Source: DTU024 sp964518875 (GTDB taxonomy: Bacteria > Bacillota > Clostridia > Christensenellales > Aristaeellaceae). Taken from it: a stretch of 64,000 nucleotides of DNA. Below the pieces are notes generated by a model. It made no database searches. It saw only the letters and a list, made by a program, of their open reading frames with translations, and had not been told where the DNA came from. The stretch is from positions 1 to 64,000 of the forward strand of contig CAZFHI010000007.1 of NCBI GenBank assembly GCA_964518875.1, in the 5' to 3' direction. A program made the translations under genes and the position numbers. Position 1 is the stretch's first letter; the number at the start of each line of letters is the position of its first letter. Of the stretch, positions 44,481-53,788 are shown piece after piece.

Positions 44481-47013
44481 ACCAGTTTACGCCTGTGTTT
44501 ATGTCGCACACAAGGGGAACGGATAAGGGCATAACGTCTTCCATGCAGCGCTTTAGTATTTCTTCGGCTTTCGTTTGCTCTTCAAGCGGCGCTTCTATTA
44601 TAAGCTCATCGTGAACCTGAAGTATCAAGCGCGAGCGCATATTGTTTTTTTCAAGCTCTTTAGCTACTTTTACCATGGCGCTTTTTATAATGTCCGCAGC
44701 GGTGCCCTGTATAGGCGCGTTCATTGCGACTCGCTCGCCAAAGCTTCTTGTATGATAGTTGCGGCTTTTAAGCTCAGGCAGCGGGCGGCGCCTGCCGTAA
44801 AGCGTTTTAGCGTACCCTTCTTTATAGCCGAAGGCCTTGGCGTCTTCCATAAAGCGCTTTACGCCCGGGAACTGCTCAAAATAGCTTGCTATAAACGCCG
44901 CGGCTTCCTTTCTCGTGGTGCCTATGTTTCTTGCAAGGCCAAAATCGCTTATGCCATATACTATGCCAAAGTTAATGGCCTTGCTTTTTGAACGCATGTC
45001 TGAAGTTACGCTTTCAACAGGCACGCCGTACACTTTTGACGCCGTCTGGCGGTGTATATCCGTACCGTTTATAAAAGCCTCGCGCATTCCCTTATCCTCG
45101 CTCATATGCGCTAATATGCGAAGCTCTATCTGCGAATAGTCGCCGTCTATAAGCACGCAGCCTTCCTTTGCTACGAAGGCTTTTCTTATTTCCCGTCCCA
45201 TGGCCGTCCTTACAGGTATGTTCTGCAGATTAGGATCGTTTGAAGAGATGCGGCCTGTAGCCGTTGCCGTCTGGTCAAAGGTGGTGTGTATGCGGCTGTT
45301 GTCGTCTGCGTTTTTTATAAGAGGGTCTATATATGTGCTGTTTAGCTTGGATACCTGGCGGTAATCCAGTATTTTGCTTATAGCGGGGTGATAATCCGCT
45401 ATGGATTCAAGCGTATGCGCGTCAGTGCTGTACCTGCCGCTGCTTGTTTTTTTGCGCGCAGGAAGGTTAAGCTTGTTAAACAGCACGTCGCCGAGCTGCT
45501 GCGTGCTGTTTATATTAAAGCTTCCCTGCCCTAAAGAGTCTATTATATTCTTTTGAAGGGCGTCCGCCTGCTCTGTAAACTCTTTGCCGAGCGCATTAAG
45601 CGCGGCTATGTCAACCTTAAAGCCGGCAAGCTCCATTTTATACAGCACATATGAAAGCGGCAGCTCTATATCTTTGTAAAGGCTCATCATGCCAAGCCTT
45701 GCAATACTTTGCTTTTGCTTTAGATAAAGCGCATAAAGCCCAGCGCTGTCATCCTTTGCAAATGCGTTCAAAGCGTAGCTTTTTTCAAGCGGGTTTAAAA
45801 GATAGGCAGCGAGCATGCTGTCCCAGTGTATTTTGGGGTGGGATATTGAAAAGCTGTCTAACAAATGCAGAAGGCTCTTTGAGTCATGCGCTATAAGCGG
45901 CATTGTAAGCATGGAAAAAACGTCTTTTAAAGCCTTATCCGCGGGCTGCGCGTCTGATGTATTAAGTAAAGACGTCTGACCTAAATGAAGCGGTATTTTA
46001 TAATTCTTGTCATTTTGGCTGAGCGTTATGGCGCTGTTTGTTACTACAACAGCGCAAGGCTCATACGTATTAAGGCTGACGCTGTTGTTTATATTTTTAT
46101 CTATTACAGTAAAAGAAACTTCGGCCTGCTCATAGTTTGAAGGCTCTGCATCTTTGTTTTCCAAACGCTTTATTTTTTCAAGCGCCGTATTCAGCTGGTA
46201 GCGCTTAAGCGTTTCAGCGCCGCCTGAAAGGTTTTTAATTTCCCAGTTTTCTATGTTGTAATTTACAGGAGCGTTTTTATTTATTGTGGCAAGCGTTTTA
46301 GAAAGCTTTGCCATATCCTTATTAGCGCGTACTTTTTCACCGAGCTTGCCCTTTATGTCGTCTGCATTTTCAAGCACGTTTTCAAGCGTACCATACTTAT
46401 CAAGCAGCTTAACGGCGGTTTTTTCTCCGACGCCAGGGATTCCCGGTATATTGTCGCTCGCGTCGCCCATTAGGCCTTTCCAGTCTGTTACCTGCTCTGG
46501 CGTTACGCTGTAAACTTTTTTAACTTCTTCCGGCGTGAAATGTATTATTTCGCTTATGCCTTTTTTTGTAAACAGAAGATGCACATTTTCATTTACAAGC
46601 TGAAGCGCGTCGCGGTCGCCGGTTAAAAGGTCCACAGTGTAGCCTTTTTCACTCAGCTGCCTGCTTATTGTGCCTAACAAATCGTCCGCTTCGTAGCCTG
46701 CTAAGCTTATTGCGCCTAAATTCATGGAAATAAGCACTTCTTTTATTATGTCAAACTGGGGCAGCAAATCCTCCGGGGCGGGAGGTCTGTTCGCCTTGTA
46801 GTTTTCATACATGGTGTGGCGGAATGTGGGCGTTTTTTCATCAAAGGCGGCGCAGCAGTAATCGGCACGGGACAATTCAAAAGCCTTAAAAAGCATCATC
46901 AAAAAGCCGTGCACCGCCTGCGTCGGCACGCCGTCGGCGTCCATAGGCGGCAGGGCGAAGTAAGCCCTGTACAACAGGCTGCTTCCATCCACGAGTAAAC
47001 AAGTTTTGCTCAT
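44467..47013 (-). CDS. polA: DNA polymerase I
   Basis: Pol I fills gaps and removes RNA primers. The 848-residue protein has an N-terminal 5' nuclease domain (LLVDGSSLLYRAYFAL, YEADDLLGT, TGDRDALQLV, DASDNIPGIPGVGEKTA). The middle domain, about 300-470, corresponds to the 3'-5' exonuclease but lacks the full set of metal-binding acidic residues, as in Bacillus Pol I, so proofreading is probably absent. Polymerase motifs A (DYSQIELR), B (KAINFGIVYG) and C (QVHDE) are intact. ATG 47013 has TGGAGG before it; the frame opens six codons earlier. Confidence 0.97.
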   Translation of the reverse strand: MSKTCLLVDGSSLLYRAYFALPPMDADGVPTQAVHGFLMMLFKAFELSRADYCCAAFDEKTPTFRHTMYENYKANRPPAPEDLLPQFDIIKEVLISMNLGAISLAGYEADDLLGTISRQLSEKGYTVDLLTGDRDALQLVNENVHLLFTKKGISEIIHFTPEEVKKVYSVTPEQVTDWKGLMGDASDNIPGIPGVGEKTAVKLLDKYGTLENVLENADDIKGKLGEKVRANKDMAKLSKTLATINKNAPVNYNIENWEIKNLSGGAETLKRYQLNTALEKIKRLENKDAEPSNYEQAEVSFTVIDKNINNSVSLNTYEPCAVVVTNSAITLSQNDKNYKIPLHLGQTSLLNTSDAQPADKALKDVFSMLTMPLIAHDSKSLLHLLDSFSISHPKIHWDSMLAAYLLNPLEKSYALNAFAKDDSAGLYALYLKQKQSIARLGMMSLYKDIELPLSYVLYKMELAGFKVDIAALNALGKEFTEQADALQKNIIDSLGQGSFNINSTQQLGDVLFNKLNLPARKKTSSGRYSTDAHTLESIADYHPAISKILDYRQVSKLNSTYIDPLIKNADDNSRIHTTFDQTATATGRISSNDPNLQNIPVRTAMGREIRKAFVAKEGCVLIDGDYSQIELRILAHMSEDKGMREAFINGTDIHRQTASKVYGVPVESVTSDMRSKSKAINFGIVYGISDFGLARNIGTTRKEAAAFIASYFEQFPGVKRFMEDAKAFGYKEGYAKTLYGRRRPLPELKSRNYHTRSFGERVAMNAPIQGTAADIIKSAMVKVAKELEKNNMRSRLILQVHDELIIEAPLEEQTKAEEILKRCMEDVMPLSVPLVCDINTGVNWYESK

Positions 47014-47032
47014 ATCTACCTCCAGAACCATT

Positions 47033-47665
47033 ATAACACAATAGCCTGATAATAAAAACAGCCGTGAAAAAATGAAGCCTCACTTTGCGATATGATGATA
47101 AATATTTTTTATAAACATGTATACTTTGCTAAGGATAACTGGAAAATAATAAATTCCTTTTTTAATATAATTTTTTATGCTTAGATTAATTTAAGTTCCA
47201 CCGTATTATTTGCTGACCCATGGTTGCGTTCATAAATTTACGATACGGTATACACTATGTATATTTTAAGCATGATGTCCATGTGATAGCAGTAATTTTT
47301 AGTTCTTCTTCTGTGCTCATTTAGGTGACTAAAAGGACTTATGCCTTTGATAAATGATATGAAAAGCTTATTACATACAATATGGGATTGGTAATAAAGT
47401 ATTTGACCAAAGCATAGTAAACAAGAAAGGTAAGAAAATATCAAGCAAGATATAGGCCGAATAATAATGACATTATGTGAATTAAAAATGTTGATATAAT
47501 ATGAGTAGAAGCATACCTAAGTTTTATATAGTTTTTTAATAAATATACTGACAAGTTTAAGCGTATTACAGCCTATAGAACGAAAAGACTTTTTATTGAT
47601 ATTTAATCTTGTGTCAAAAATATCTAACGCAACCACATAATCTGTTCTAATATAATAGAATATTA
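47033..47665. other. AT-rich intergenic boundary of the accessory locus
   Basis: Base composition drops sharply here relative to the polA side. I see no gene with a convincing ribosome site; the one short frame (47238-47444, minus) looks fortuitous. No attachment site, tRNA remnant or insertion sequence is recognisable. It marks the left edge of the accessory sugar locus. Confidence 0.5.
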
Positions 47666-47694
47666 TTGACATTTTTGTCTTAAATAATTATTAT
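47666..47694 (+). promoter_or_regulatory. Candidate promoter of the sugar ABC operon
   Basis: TTGACA (47666-47671) is followed after 17 bp by TATTAT (47689-47694), with an overlapping TATAAT at 47692-47697. The leader to the first gene is about 130 nt. Confidence 0.5.
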
Positions 47695-47829
47695 AATTTT
47701 AACAAGATAAGACGGTTTATATCAAAAAAGGAGGGTACTTTGTATTAATATAATCGAACTATTATGTATGGCTGTATCAAAAAATACTTGTCATCAATAA
47801 ACTAATTAACAACAAAGGAATGCATAATT

Positions 47830-48738
47830 ATGAAAAACTTAAAGTTAAAAAGAAAAATTAAACGTAACGTAACTGCTTATTCGTTCATCGCTGTTAGCAT
47901 TGTCACTTTATTGGTACTTGCTTATTATCCTATGATATCTACTATACATTACAGCTTACACAGAGTAGGTATCGTTGGTTATGGGGAAGACTATATTGGT
48001 TTGGAAAATTATAGAATGCTTTTTTCTCAAAGTAGTTTTATAAGAGCTATTTTTAACACTTTTATTTTGTCTATTATGGGATTACTAACTATTCCTGTTG
48101 GTTTTTTATTTGCAGTACTTATTAATAGTCTGAAAAATTCAAAGATACAGGGGTTTTTTCGGGTTGGATATTATCTTCCAAATATTATAACCGGTGTTAG
48201 CGTATACTTAATATTTCGTGTAGTTTTAATGAGCAATGGGGGACTGTTAAATAATTTTTTAAGCTTATTGTCAGGGAAAAATGTTGTTATAGGGTGGTTG
48301 GCAGATCCTAAATTTGGTCGTTGGGGAGTAACTATCGTTTGGGTATGGATGAACGCAGGGTACTCTATGTTGATTAATTTATCAAGCTTGCAATCAATAC
48401 CGCTAGATATGTATGATGCAGCATCAATCGATGGTGCAAATGCAATGGATAAACTTATAAGAATTACAATTCCTAATATGAAATCCTGTTTTTCGTTTCT
48501 ATTTATTACCGGCATGATTAATGGGTTAGCTAGATTTACAGATATATTTATTATAACTGGAAATGATGCTTATGGGGGTGCTGGAGGAAATCTACAAACA
48601 ATACTTATGTATATTTACCAGTTTAGCTTTGAAACTCCAAACTATGGCGTGTCATCAGCTGGTTCGATGATACTGTTTTGCTTTGTATTATTGTTAACAA
48701 TCATAAATGTCAGATTGACTGGCTTTTTGAAAGATTAG
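47830..48738 (+). CDS. Carbohydrate ABC transporter permease, MalF/UgpA type
   Basis: This 302-residue inner-membrane permease has six predicted helices. The EAA loop that contacts the ATPase is visible as DAASIDGANAMDKLIRITIPNM near residue 200. The family-typical start (YSFIAVSIVTLLVLAYYPMISTIHYSL) and end (ITGNDAYGGAGGNLQTILMYIYQ) place it among CUT1 sugar importers. It is followed 9 bp later by the second permease. No ATPase gene is present in the locus, so it probably uses a shared MsmK-like ATPase encoded elsewhere. Confidence 0.93.
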   Translation: MKNLKLKRKIKRNVTAYSFIAVSIVTLLVLAYYPMISTIHYSLHRVGIVGYGEDYIGLENYRMLFSQSSFIRAIFNTFILSIMGLLTIPVGFLFAVLINSLKNSKIQGFFRVGYYLPNIITGVSVYLIFRVVLMSNGGLLNNFLSLLSGKNVVIGWLADPKFGRWGVTIVWVWMNAGYSMLINLSSLQSIPLDMYDAASIDGANAMDKLIRITIPNMKSCFSFLFITGMINGLARFTDIFIITGNDAYGGAGGNLQTILMYIYQFSFETPNYGVSSAGSMILFCFVLLLTIINVRLTGFLKD

Positions 48739-48747
48739 GTGTAAGAA

Positions 48748-49575
48748 ATGAAAAAGAAAAAATATTCGCTTTATATAAAAACAACAGTATTGTTTATTAT
48801 ACTTGTATTCATAATATTACCATTACTTTGGGCCATATCATTATCATTTGACCGCAGTGCTATATCTTCTTTACCAAGCTTTTCATTAATACCTCATAAG
48901 CCTTCACTTTTTAATTATCAAGCTGCGGCTAAAATGATAAATTTGCCAAGGTATTTTATGAATACAGCTATTATTACCACTATTAACACTTGCATTGCAG
49001 TATTTTTTGCGCTTATGTGTGGGTTTGCCTTTGCTAAATTACAATTTATCGGGAAGCGGTTTTGGTATGTTTTCATGCTGGCTGTAATGATGGTTCCCTT
49101 TGAATCCCGACTTGTTCCACTTTTTTTACAATATCGTAATTGGGGATTGCTAAATAGTTGGATTCCACTTATATTAGGACAATTTGCATATGTTTATGGT
49201 GCTTTCTTTGCACGCTCATATATAAATTCAATTCCTGACTCTTTAGCAGAATCAGTATATATCGATGGAGGGAGTGAGTGGCGTGTATTTTTTAGTGTCA
49301 TTATACCTCTTTCATTGCCAGTTATGTCCACACTTGCTATTTTACAAATAATTTCTAATTGGAATGCATATCTATGGCCATTAGTTGTAATAAGCGATTA
49401 TGACAGACAAATGATTTCTGTTGGTGTTGCCTTATTTAATTCAAATGAATATGCAACATATTATGGCCCACGTTTAGCAGTGGCAGTATTAAGCGCTATA
49501 CCGCTTATTGCTATGTATCTAGTCTTACAAAAGCATATTGTTGCAAGTATTGCCGTTTCAGGAATAAAAGAATGA
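48748..49575 (+). CDS. Carbohydrate ABC transporter permease, MalG/UgpE type
   Basis: This is the second CUT1 permease subunit, 275 residues with six helices. The EAA loop is ESVYIDGGSEWRVFFSVIIPLSLP (near residue 170), and the C-terminus ends in VASIAVSGIKE, the usual GIKG-type ending. Other family features are MVPFESRLVPLFLQYRNWGLLNSW and NAYLWPLVV. It pairs with the upstream permease; codon use is AT-rich as in the rest of the locus. Confidence 0.93.
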   Translation: MKKKKYSLYIKTTVLFIILVFIILPLLWAISLSFDRSAISSLPSFSLIPHKPSLFNYQAAAKMINLPRYFMNTAIITTINTCIAVFFALMCGFAFAKLQFIGKRFWYVFMLAVMMVPFESRLVPLFLQYRNWGLLNSWIPLILGQFAYVYGAFFARSYINSIPDSLAESVYIDGGSEWRVFFSVIIPLSLPVMSTLAILQIISNWNAYLWPLVVISDYDRQMISVGVALFNSNEYATYYGPRLAVAVLSAIPLIAMYLVLQKHIVASIAVSGIKE

Positions 49576-49697
49576 TATACTTCATAAAAATAAGTATAAA
49601 TAAAAAGAAAGGAGGCTAATTTTCATTTTTATCCTGTCGGTATATATCTTGACGCTACAAAATAGAAAATCATAAAACAAAATGGAGGTATTTTATA

Positions 49698-51050
49698 ATG
49701 AAGAAAATGCTTGTAGTAATTTTGGCTCTCTGTATGATTTTGCCTACATTTACAATTGCAGAATCTTTAGATCCAAATGAAAAAGTAACACTAAACTTGT
49801 TTGGTACAGCAAACTTTGTAGACGTTGGCCCTGATGGTATGATGGACTTGGTATCCGGCGTAGAAATGCCAGGATACAATGAATTGATTTCAGAATGGAA
49901 TAAAATTCATCCAAATGTGGAAATAGTGGTAAAAACTTGTCCATGGGATAGTTGGATAACCTCTATTCAAACAGCCGTACTTGGTGGAGGTGTTGATATC
50001 ATACTCCATGGTGCATCATTAACTGAGCTATGCGAGCCATTGGATTCTTATTTAGAAAAGGATCAAGAATATGCCTCAAAGCTTTTTACAACTGAAAACA
50101 AAAGATTTGGAGACTTAACACAGACTATGGTTGCAGGCATTCAATATGTTATTGAACCATCAATAGCATATTTAGATAACGAAATATTAGAGCATTACGG
50201 TATTGAAATTCCTGATGCATCTTGGACATGGGATGACCTGCTTGAAATTGCTCGCAAATGCACAGGAATTGATCCTGTAACTGGAAAACAGACATATGGG
50301 GTGCAGCTTTGCTATACTGATACGCAGAATGTTTTCCAAAACTATTACCAATTGGCAATGGCATATAATGTTGCGCCAATTACTTATGGTAAAACACCTG
50401 CAGAATCAAATATAGATTTTTCAAGCCCAAAGATGCTTAATGTTTTCGATAAGATTAAATTGTTATCTGAATGCTGCTCCCCAAATGTACGTGAAGGAGC
50501 GTACGTTATACATGATCTTACACCTGAAAATGATACGGCGATTCGTTGGAGAACACTTGCATATGATCAGTATAGAAAAATAAAAGCTGCAGGAATTGAA
50601 GATCGTTTTACATTTATTCCACTTCCAGTAATTGAAGAAGGACCTGCTAAGGGTGCTCAATCTACTTATTTTGGTAGTTATAACATGGCTATAAGCAAAA
50701 ACTCTAAGAATAAAGATTGGGCATGGGAGTTTATTAAATTTGTAACTACAGACCCCGCAGCAGTTAAATGGACAATTGCAACTGGGGGTATTCCAAATTG
50801 TGAATACGGAATGGAATTGCTAAAGGATACGATGGGTGATAAGGCAAATGCTCCTATACAGGTGCTTAAAACTTTACCTAAGAACTTTTGCAACACTACA
50901 AATGAGAATTATGATAACGTAAATTTTGGAACATTTTCAACTTCACTTGTAACTGTATTGAAAGATTTGATTTATGGTACAACAACTCCTGAGGAAGCCA
51001 TTTCTGCATGGGAAAAAGCGACTGATGAGTATATGTCTTTCTTGAAGTAA
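49698..51050 (+). CDS. Extracellular sugar-binding protein (family 1)
   Basis: The 450-residue binding protein has a signal peptide (about 1-21, cleavage near IAES) and the family 1 solute-binding pattern: VTLNLFGTANF, YNELISEWNKIHPNVEIVVKTCPWDSW, ASWTWDDLLEIARKC and the late FGSYNMAISKNSKNKDWAWEFIKFVTTDP. It has no lipobox cysteine, unlike most Gram-positive sugar-binding proteins. It follows the permeases, an uncommon order, after a 122-bp gap that may hold an extra promoter (TTGACG near 49650), and has GGAGG before its start. The ligand is unknown. Confidence 0.92.
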   Translation: MKKMLVVILALCMILPTFTIAESLDPNEKVTLNLFGTANFVDVGPDGMMDLVSGVEMPGYNELISEWNKIHPNVEIVVKTCPWDSWITSIQTAVLGGGVDIILHGASLTELCEPLDSYLEKDQEYASKLFTTENKRFGDLTQTMVAGIQYVIEPSIAYLDNEILEHYGIEIPDASWTWDDLLEIARKCTGIDPVTGKQTYGVQLCYTDTQNVFQNYYQLAMAYNVAPITYGKTPAESNIDFSSPKMLNVFDKIKLLSECCSPNVREGAYVIHDLTPENDTAIRWRTLAYDQYRKIKAAGIEDRFTFIPLPVIEEGPAKGAQSTYFGSYNMAISKNSKNKDWAWEFIKFVTTDPAAVKWTIATGGIPNCEYGMELLKDTMGDKANAPIQVLKTLPKNFCNTTNENYDNVNFGTFSTSLVTVLKDLIYGTTTPEEAISAWEKATDEYMSFLK

Positions 51051-51140
51051 ATTTTTATATGCATGGGGAAAGGAAACTTTCCTCATGCAAAAGCAGTTAT
51101 AAAACAGAACAATTGTTATTTTTAAGGATCGGAGAACATT

Positions 51141-51893
51141 ATGGATAATTCAAACGGATATTTACCAAAGGTGGTCAAACTATTAAATAAAATAGAAACA
51201 GAACAATATGAAAACATTCGCTCCGCAGCAAATCTCATGGCTGATGCAGTTGAAAATGATCGCTTGATTAATGTTTTTGGTGGAGGAGGTCATACAACTC
51301 TCCCTGTAGGAGAAATGTTTTTTCGCGCAGGAGGATTATGTAATATAAACCCTTGTATGGAAACAGGTCTTTCTGTTTTTAACCAGGCACGTAAATATTT
51401 AGCTTTAGAACGTTGTCTGTATTATGGGCGTGCTATCATGGAATATTATGACCTAAAAAAAGATGATGTTTTGATTGTGTTTCACAATATAGGAACAAAC
51501 GCTGCTACGATAGACGCTGCACTACAAGCTAAAGAAAGAAACGTGAAAATAATTGCGATTTCATCTTCAGAATGGCAAAATAAGCTTCCTAAAGACTATT
51601 ATCTACGGCATCCATCAAAGAAAAACTTATTTGAATTAGCCGATATTTGTATTGATGATTATAATCCATTAGGTGATACTGTTGTTAAATTAGATGGGTT
51701 TGATACCACTATAGGTCCAATATCCAATATAACAGATTTTTATATAGCCCATCGTTTGGAAATAGAGTGCGCTAAGCTATGCTTGGCAAGAGGAATAAAG
51801 CCGCCTTTCTGGCGTAGTGCTAATGTACCTGGTGGAGATGAATTTAATCAAAAAATACTTAAAAAATATTCCCCACGAATTAAAATGCTTTAA
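51141..51893 (+). CDS. SIS domain protein (UPF0309-like), copy 1
   Basis: SIS domains bind phosphorylated or amino sugars and occur in isomerases, deaminases and etherases. This 250-residue protein has the glycine-rich sugar-phosphate loop FGGGGHT (near residue 40), the FFRAGGL motif, and the C-terminal NVPGGDE and KYSPRIKML segments. The same motifs recur in the SIS protein at 56271, so the two are paralogues. Copy 1 deviates at GGGGHTTLP, where the usual sequence is GCGHS. It follows the binding protein by 90 bp and heads the enzyme genes. Confidence 0.85.
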   Translation: MDNSNGYLPKVVKLLNKIETEQYENIRSAANLMADAVENDRLINVFGGGGHTTLPVGEMFFRAGGLCNINPCMETGLSVFNQARKYLALERCLYYGRAIMEYYDLKKDDVLIVFHNIGTNAATIDAALQAKERNVKIIAISSSEWQNKLPKDYYLRHPSKKNLFELADICIDDYNPLGDTVVKLDGFDTTIGPISNITDFYIAHRLEIECAKLCLARGIKPPFWRSANVPGGDEFNQKILKKYSPRIKML

Positions 51894-51911
51894 AAATGGA
51901 GGACCAGCTTA

Positions 51912-52691
51912 ATGGAGGATCAATTTATCTCTAAACTTTCTATGATGGCAGAAAAGTATTCATTGGCTGATAAACTTTATGCTGAGTTAGACAATGGCGC
52001 ATTTAAAATTTCTTGTAATAAAGGAAATTATAGATTCTTTTATGACTTTAATTCTACAATATCAGAAGATCAATTTATCAATTTACCATTATATCACTGG
52101 CAAAGCAAGCGTAGATATATTGAACTCTGCAATATTGTTCACAATGATTTTATAGGTCAGCCTATTGCAATGAGGATTCAACATATGGTATCACCGAATG
52201 AGTATGTGAATAGTATTAAGGACATTATAATTTTTGAAAGTAATTTAGTTGAATTTATTACACAACAGAAAATAAAGCGAGTTTTTTCTGATTTTCATGA
52301 AAATACTTATCTTAACTGTATTATGTCTACAGATAATGGAATTAAAATTAGTTTGGAACTAGGATTATTACCAAAGGAATCTGAACCTGTATTGCTTCAT
52401 GAAATTATCGGTAAAAAGGGAATAGCTTCTGATGTTACTGTTGATACACAAACACAGCAATATCCCATATATGTTTTTAAAAGTAATGAAACACAAACTT
52501 ATTCAGATATAGACAACGAATTATTTGGTTTAAACAATAGTCAAATCGATTGCATAAGGTTTATTCTGAAATTTTTGAAAAATACTAATCACAAAGACGC
52601 TTTGATTGCAGATTTTATGCATATGGAAAGAGTATATAATGCAGTACTTAAAGCAAACAATTTATCAAACTATGTATATGTGGAGGACTAA
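51912..52691 (+). CDS. Hypothetical protein of the sugar locus (259 residues)
   Basis: I do not recognise this protein. It has no signal peptide or membrane helix and is rich in beta-strand and aromatic residues. The second half contains NCIMSTDNGIKISLELGLL and VLLHEIIGKKGIASDVTVDTQ, which faintly resembles the C-terminal beta-sheet domain of Gfo/Idh/MocA oxidoreductases, without any Rossmann dinucleotide motif in the first half. It lies 18 bp after the first SIS gene and 2 bp before the oxidoreductase gene, so it is probably a subunit or accessory domain of that enzyme. The start is supported by GGAGG. Confidence 0.7.
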   Translation: MEDQFISKLSMMAEKYSLADKLYAELDNGAFKISCNKGNYRFFYDFNSTISEDQFINLPLYHWQSKRRYIELCNIVHNDFIGQPIAMRIQHMVSPNEYVNSIKDIIIFESNLVEFITQQKIKRVFSDFHENTYLNCIMSTDNGIKISLELGLLPKESEPVLLHEIIGKKGIASDVTVDTQTQQYPIYVFKSNETQTYSDIDNELFGLNNSQIDCIRFILKFLKNTNHKDALIADFMHMERVYNAVLKANNLSNYVYVED

Positions 52692-52693
52692 TT

Positions 52694-53767
52694 ATGAGAC
52701 AGGTAAAAATGGCGATTTCTTCATTGACTCATGCTCATGTTCGCAAGTATTACGCAACACTTTATGAAAATCCAAAAATTAATTGGGTAGCAGTTTCTTG
52801 TGCAAATGAATATGTTGCTAATGATTTTAAAAAGTATGGCTACGATATCCCAATTTACATGTCGACTGAGAAAATGCTTAAAGAGCATCCGGAAATTGAA
52901 GGAGTTGTCATAGCGAGCGAAAACAGCAGCCATTATGCAGAAATGGAAATGTGTTGCAAATATGGTAAAGATATTCTATCTATGAAAATCCCCACATTTG
53001 ACTTAGAAGAATATGATAGAATGATTAAAATGACTGAAGATAATAATATTATTTGCCAAGTTGAGCTTGAAATGCATTATAATGCAAATTGCCGTAAAGC
53101 AATTGAGCTAGCTCAAAGCGGTAAAATAGGCGACATTATTTCCTTTAATGCAACGAATATAACTTTATCACCTGTTTGGGCATTTCCTTGGCAGGGAATT
53201 CCAGAGAAATCTTATGGTAAAAGAGTTTCCATTAAAGATAATGATAAACGCTTTCGCGGAGGAGCATTATGTGATCACCCGCATATTTTTGATATGATAA
53301 GATGGTGTACCGGTTCAGAATTTGACTATGTTTTTGCGGATGTAGCTGATAATATACGAGATATTGAAGTTGAGGATGTGCTTTTTGTTACCGGTCAAAT
53401 GAAAAACGGATGTAAATTCCTTCTGGATCCTTCTTGGTCGCGGCATGAAGAAAAAATTAAACGTCCGGGCCTAGGATGGGAAGTCTTTCCAAAACGAATG
53501 GAAGTTAATTTTTCAATAGTAGGTACTGAAGGTGTCATTCAGGCCGATTGCTTTGGCCCTAATGTATACTACAATGGTGGTCCTAATAACCGCTATACAA
53601 TTCAATATACATATTTTGATGAATGGATTGGCTTAATGGACGAGTTTTGTAATTGCATATTATATCGTCAGCAACCAAAAATAAATTTAAAGTGGCACCG
53701 CAAAACAATTGAAGCAATGGTTCGTTGCTATGATTCCATTGCCTGTGGGAAACCGGTTTATATTTAA
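52694..53767 (+). CDS. Gfo/Idh/MocA family oxidoreductase
   Basis: This family oxidises or reduces sugars and inositols with NAD(P). The 357-residue protein has an N-terminal Rossmann domain that starts with MAISSLTHAHVRKYY. The classical GxGxxG loop is replaced by SSLTHAH, as in several distant members. The conserved catalytic Lys of the EKP motif appears in SMKIPTFDLEEYDRM (near residue 98). The C-terminal domain has FRGGALCDHPHIFDMIRWC, which contributes the substrate His. It follows the 259-residue gene by 2 bp and has GGAGG before its ATG. Confidence 0.88.
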   Translation: MRQVKMAISSLTHAHVRKYYATLYENPKINWVAVSCANEYVANDFKKYGYDIPIYMSTEKMLKEHPEIEGVVIASENSSHYAEMEMCCKYGKDILSMKIPTFDLEEYDRMIKMTEDNNIICQVELEMHYNANCRKAIELAQSGKIGDIISFNATNITLSPVWAFPWQGIPEKSYGKRVSIKDNDKRFRGGALCDHPHIFDMIRWCTGSEFDYVFADVADNIRDIEVEDVLFVTGQMKNGCKFLLDPSWSRHEEKIKRPGLGWEVFPKRMEVNFSIVGTEGVIQADCFGPNVYYNGGPNNRYTIQYTYFDEWIGLMDEFCNCILYRQQPKINLKWHRKTIEAMVRCYDSIACGKPVYI

Positions 53768-53788
53768 TGAATAGTAGGAGAAATAAAA

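Noticed and set aside
47238..47444. A 68-residue minus-strand frame in the gap before the sugar locus
   Set aside because: No convincing ribosome site, no family resemblance and a composition expected of AT-rich non-coding DNA.
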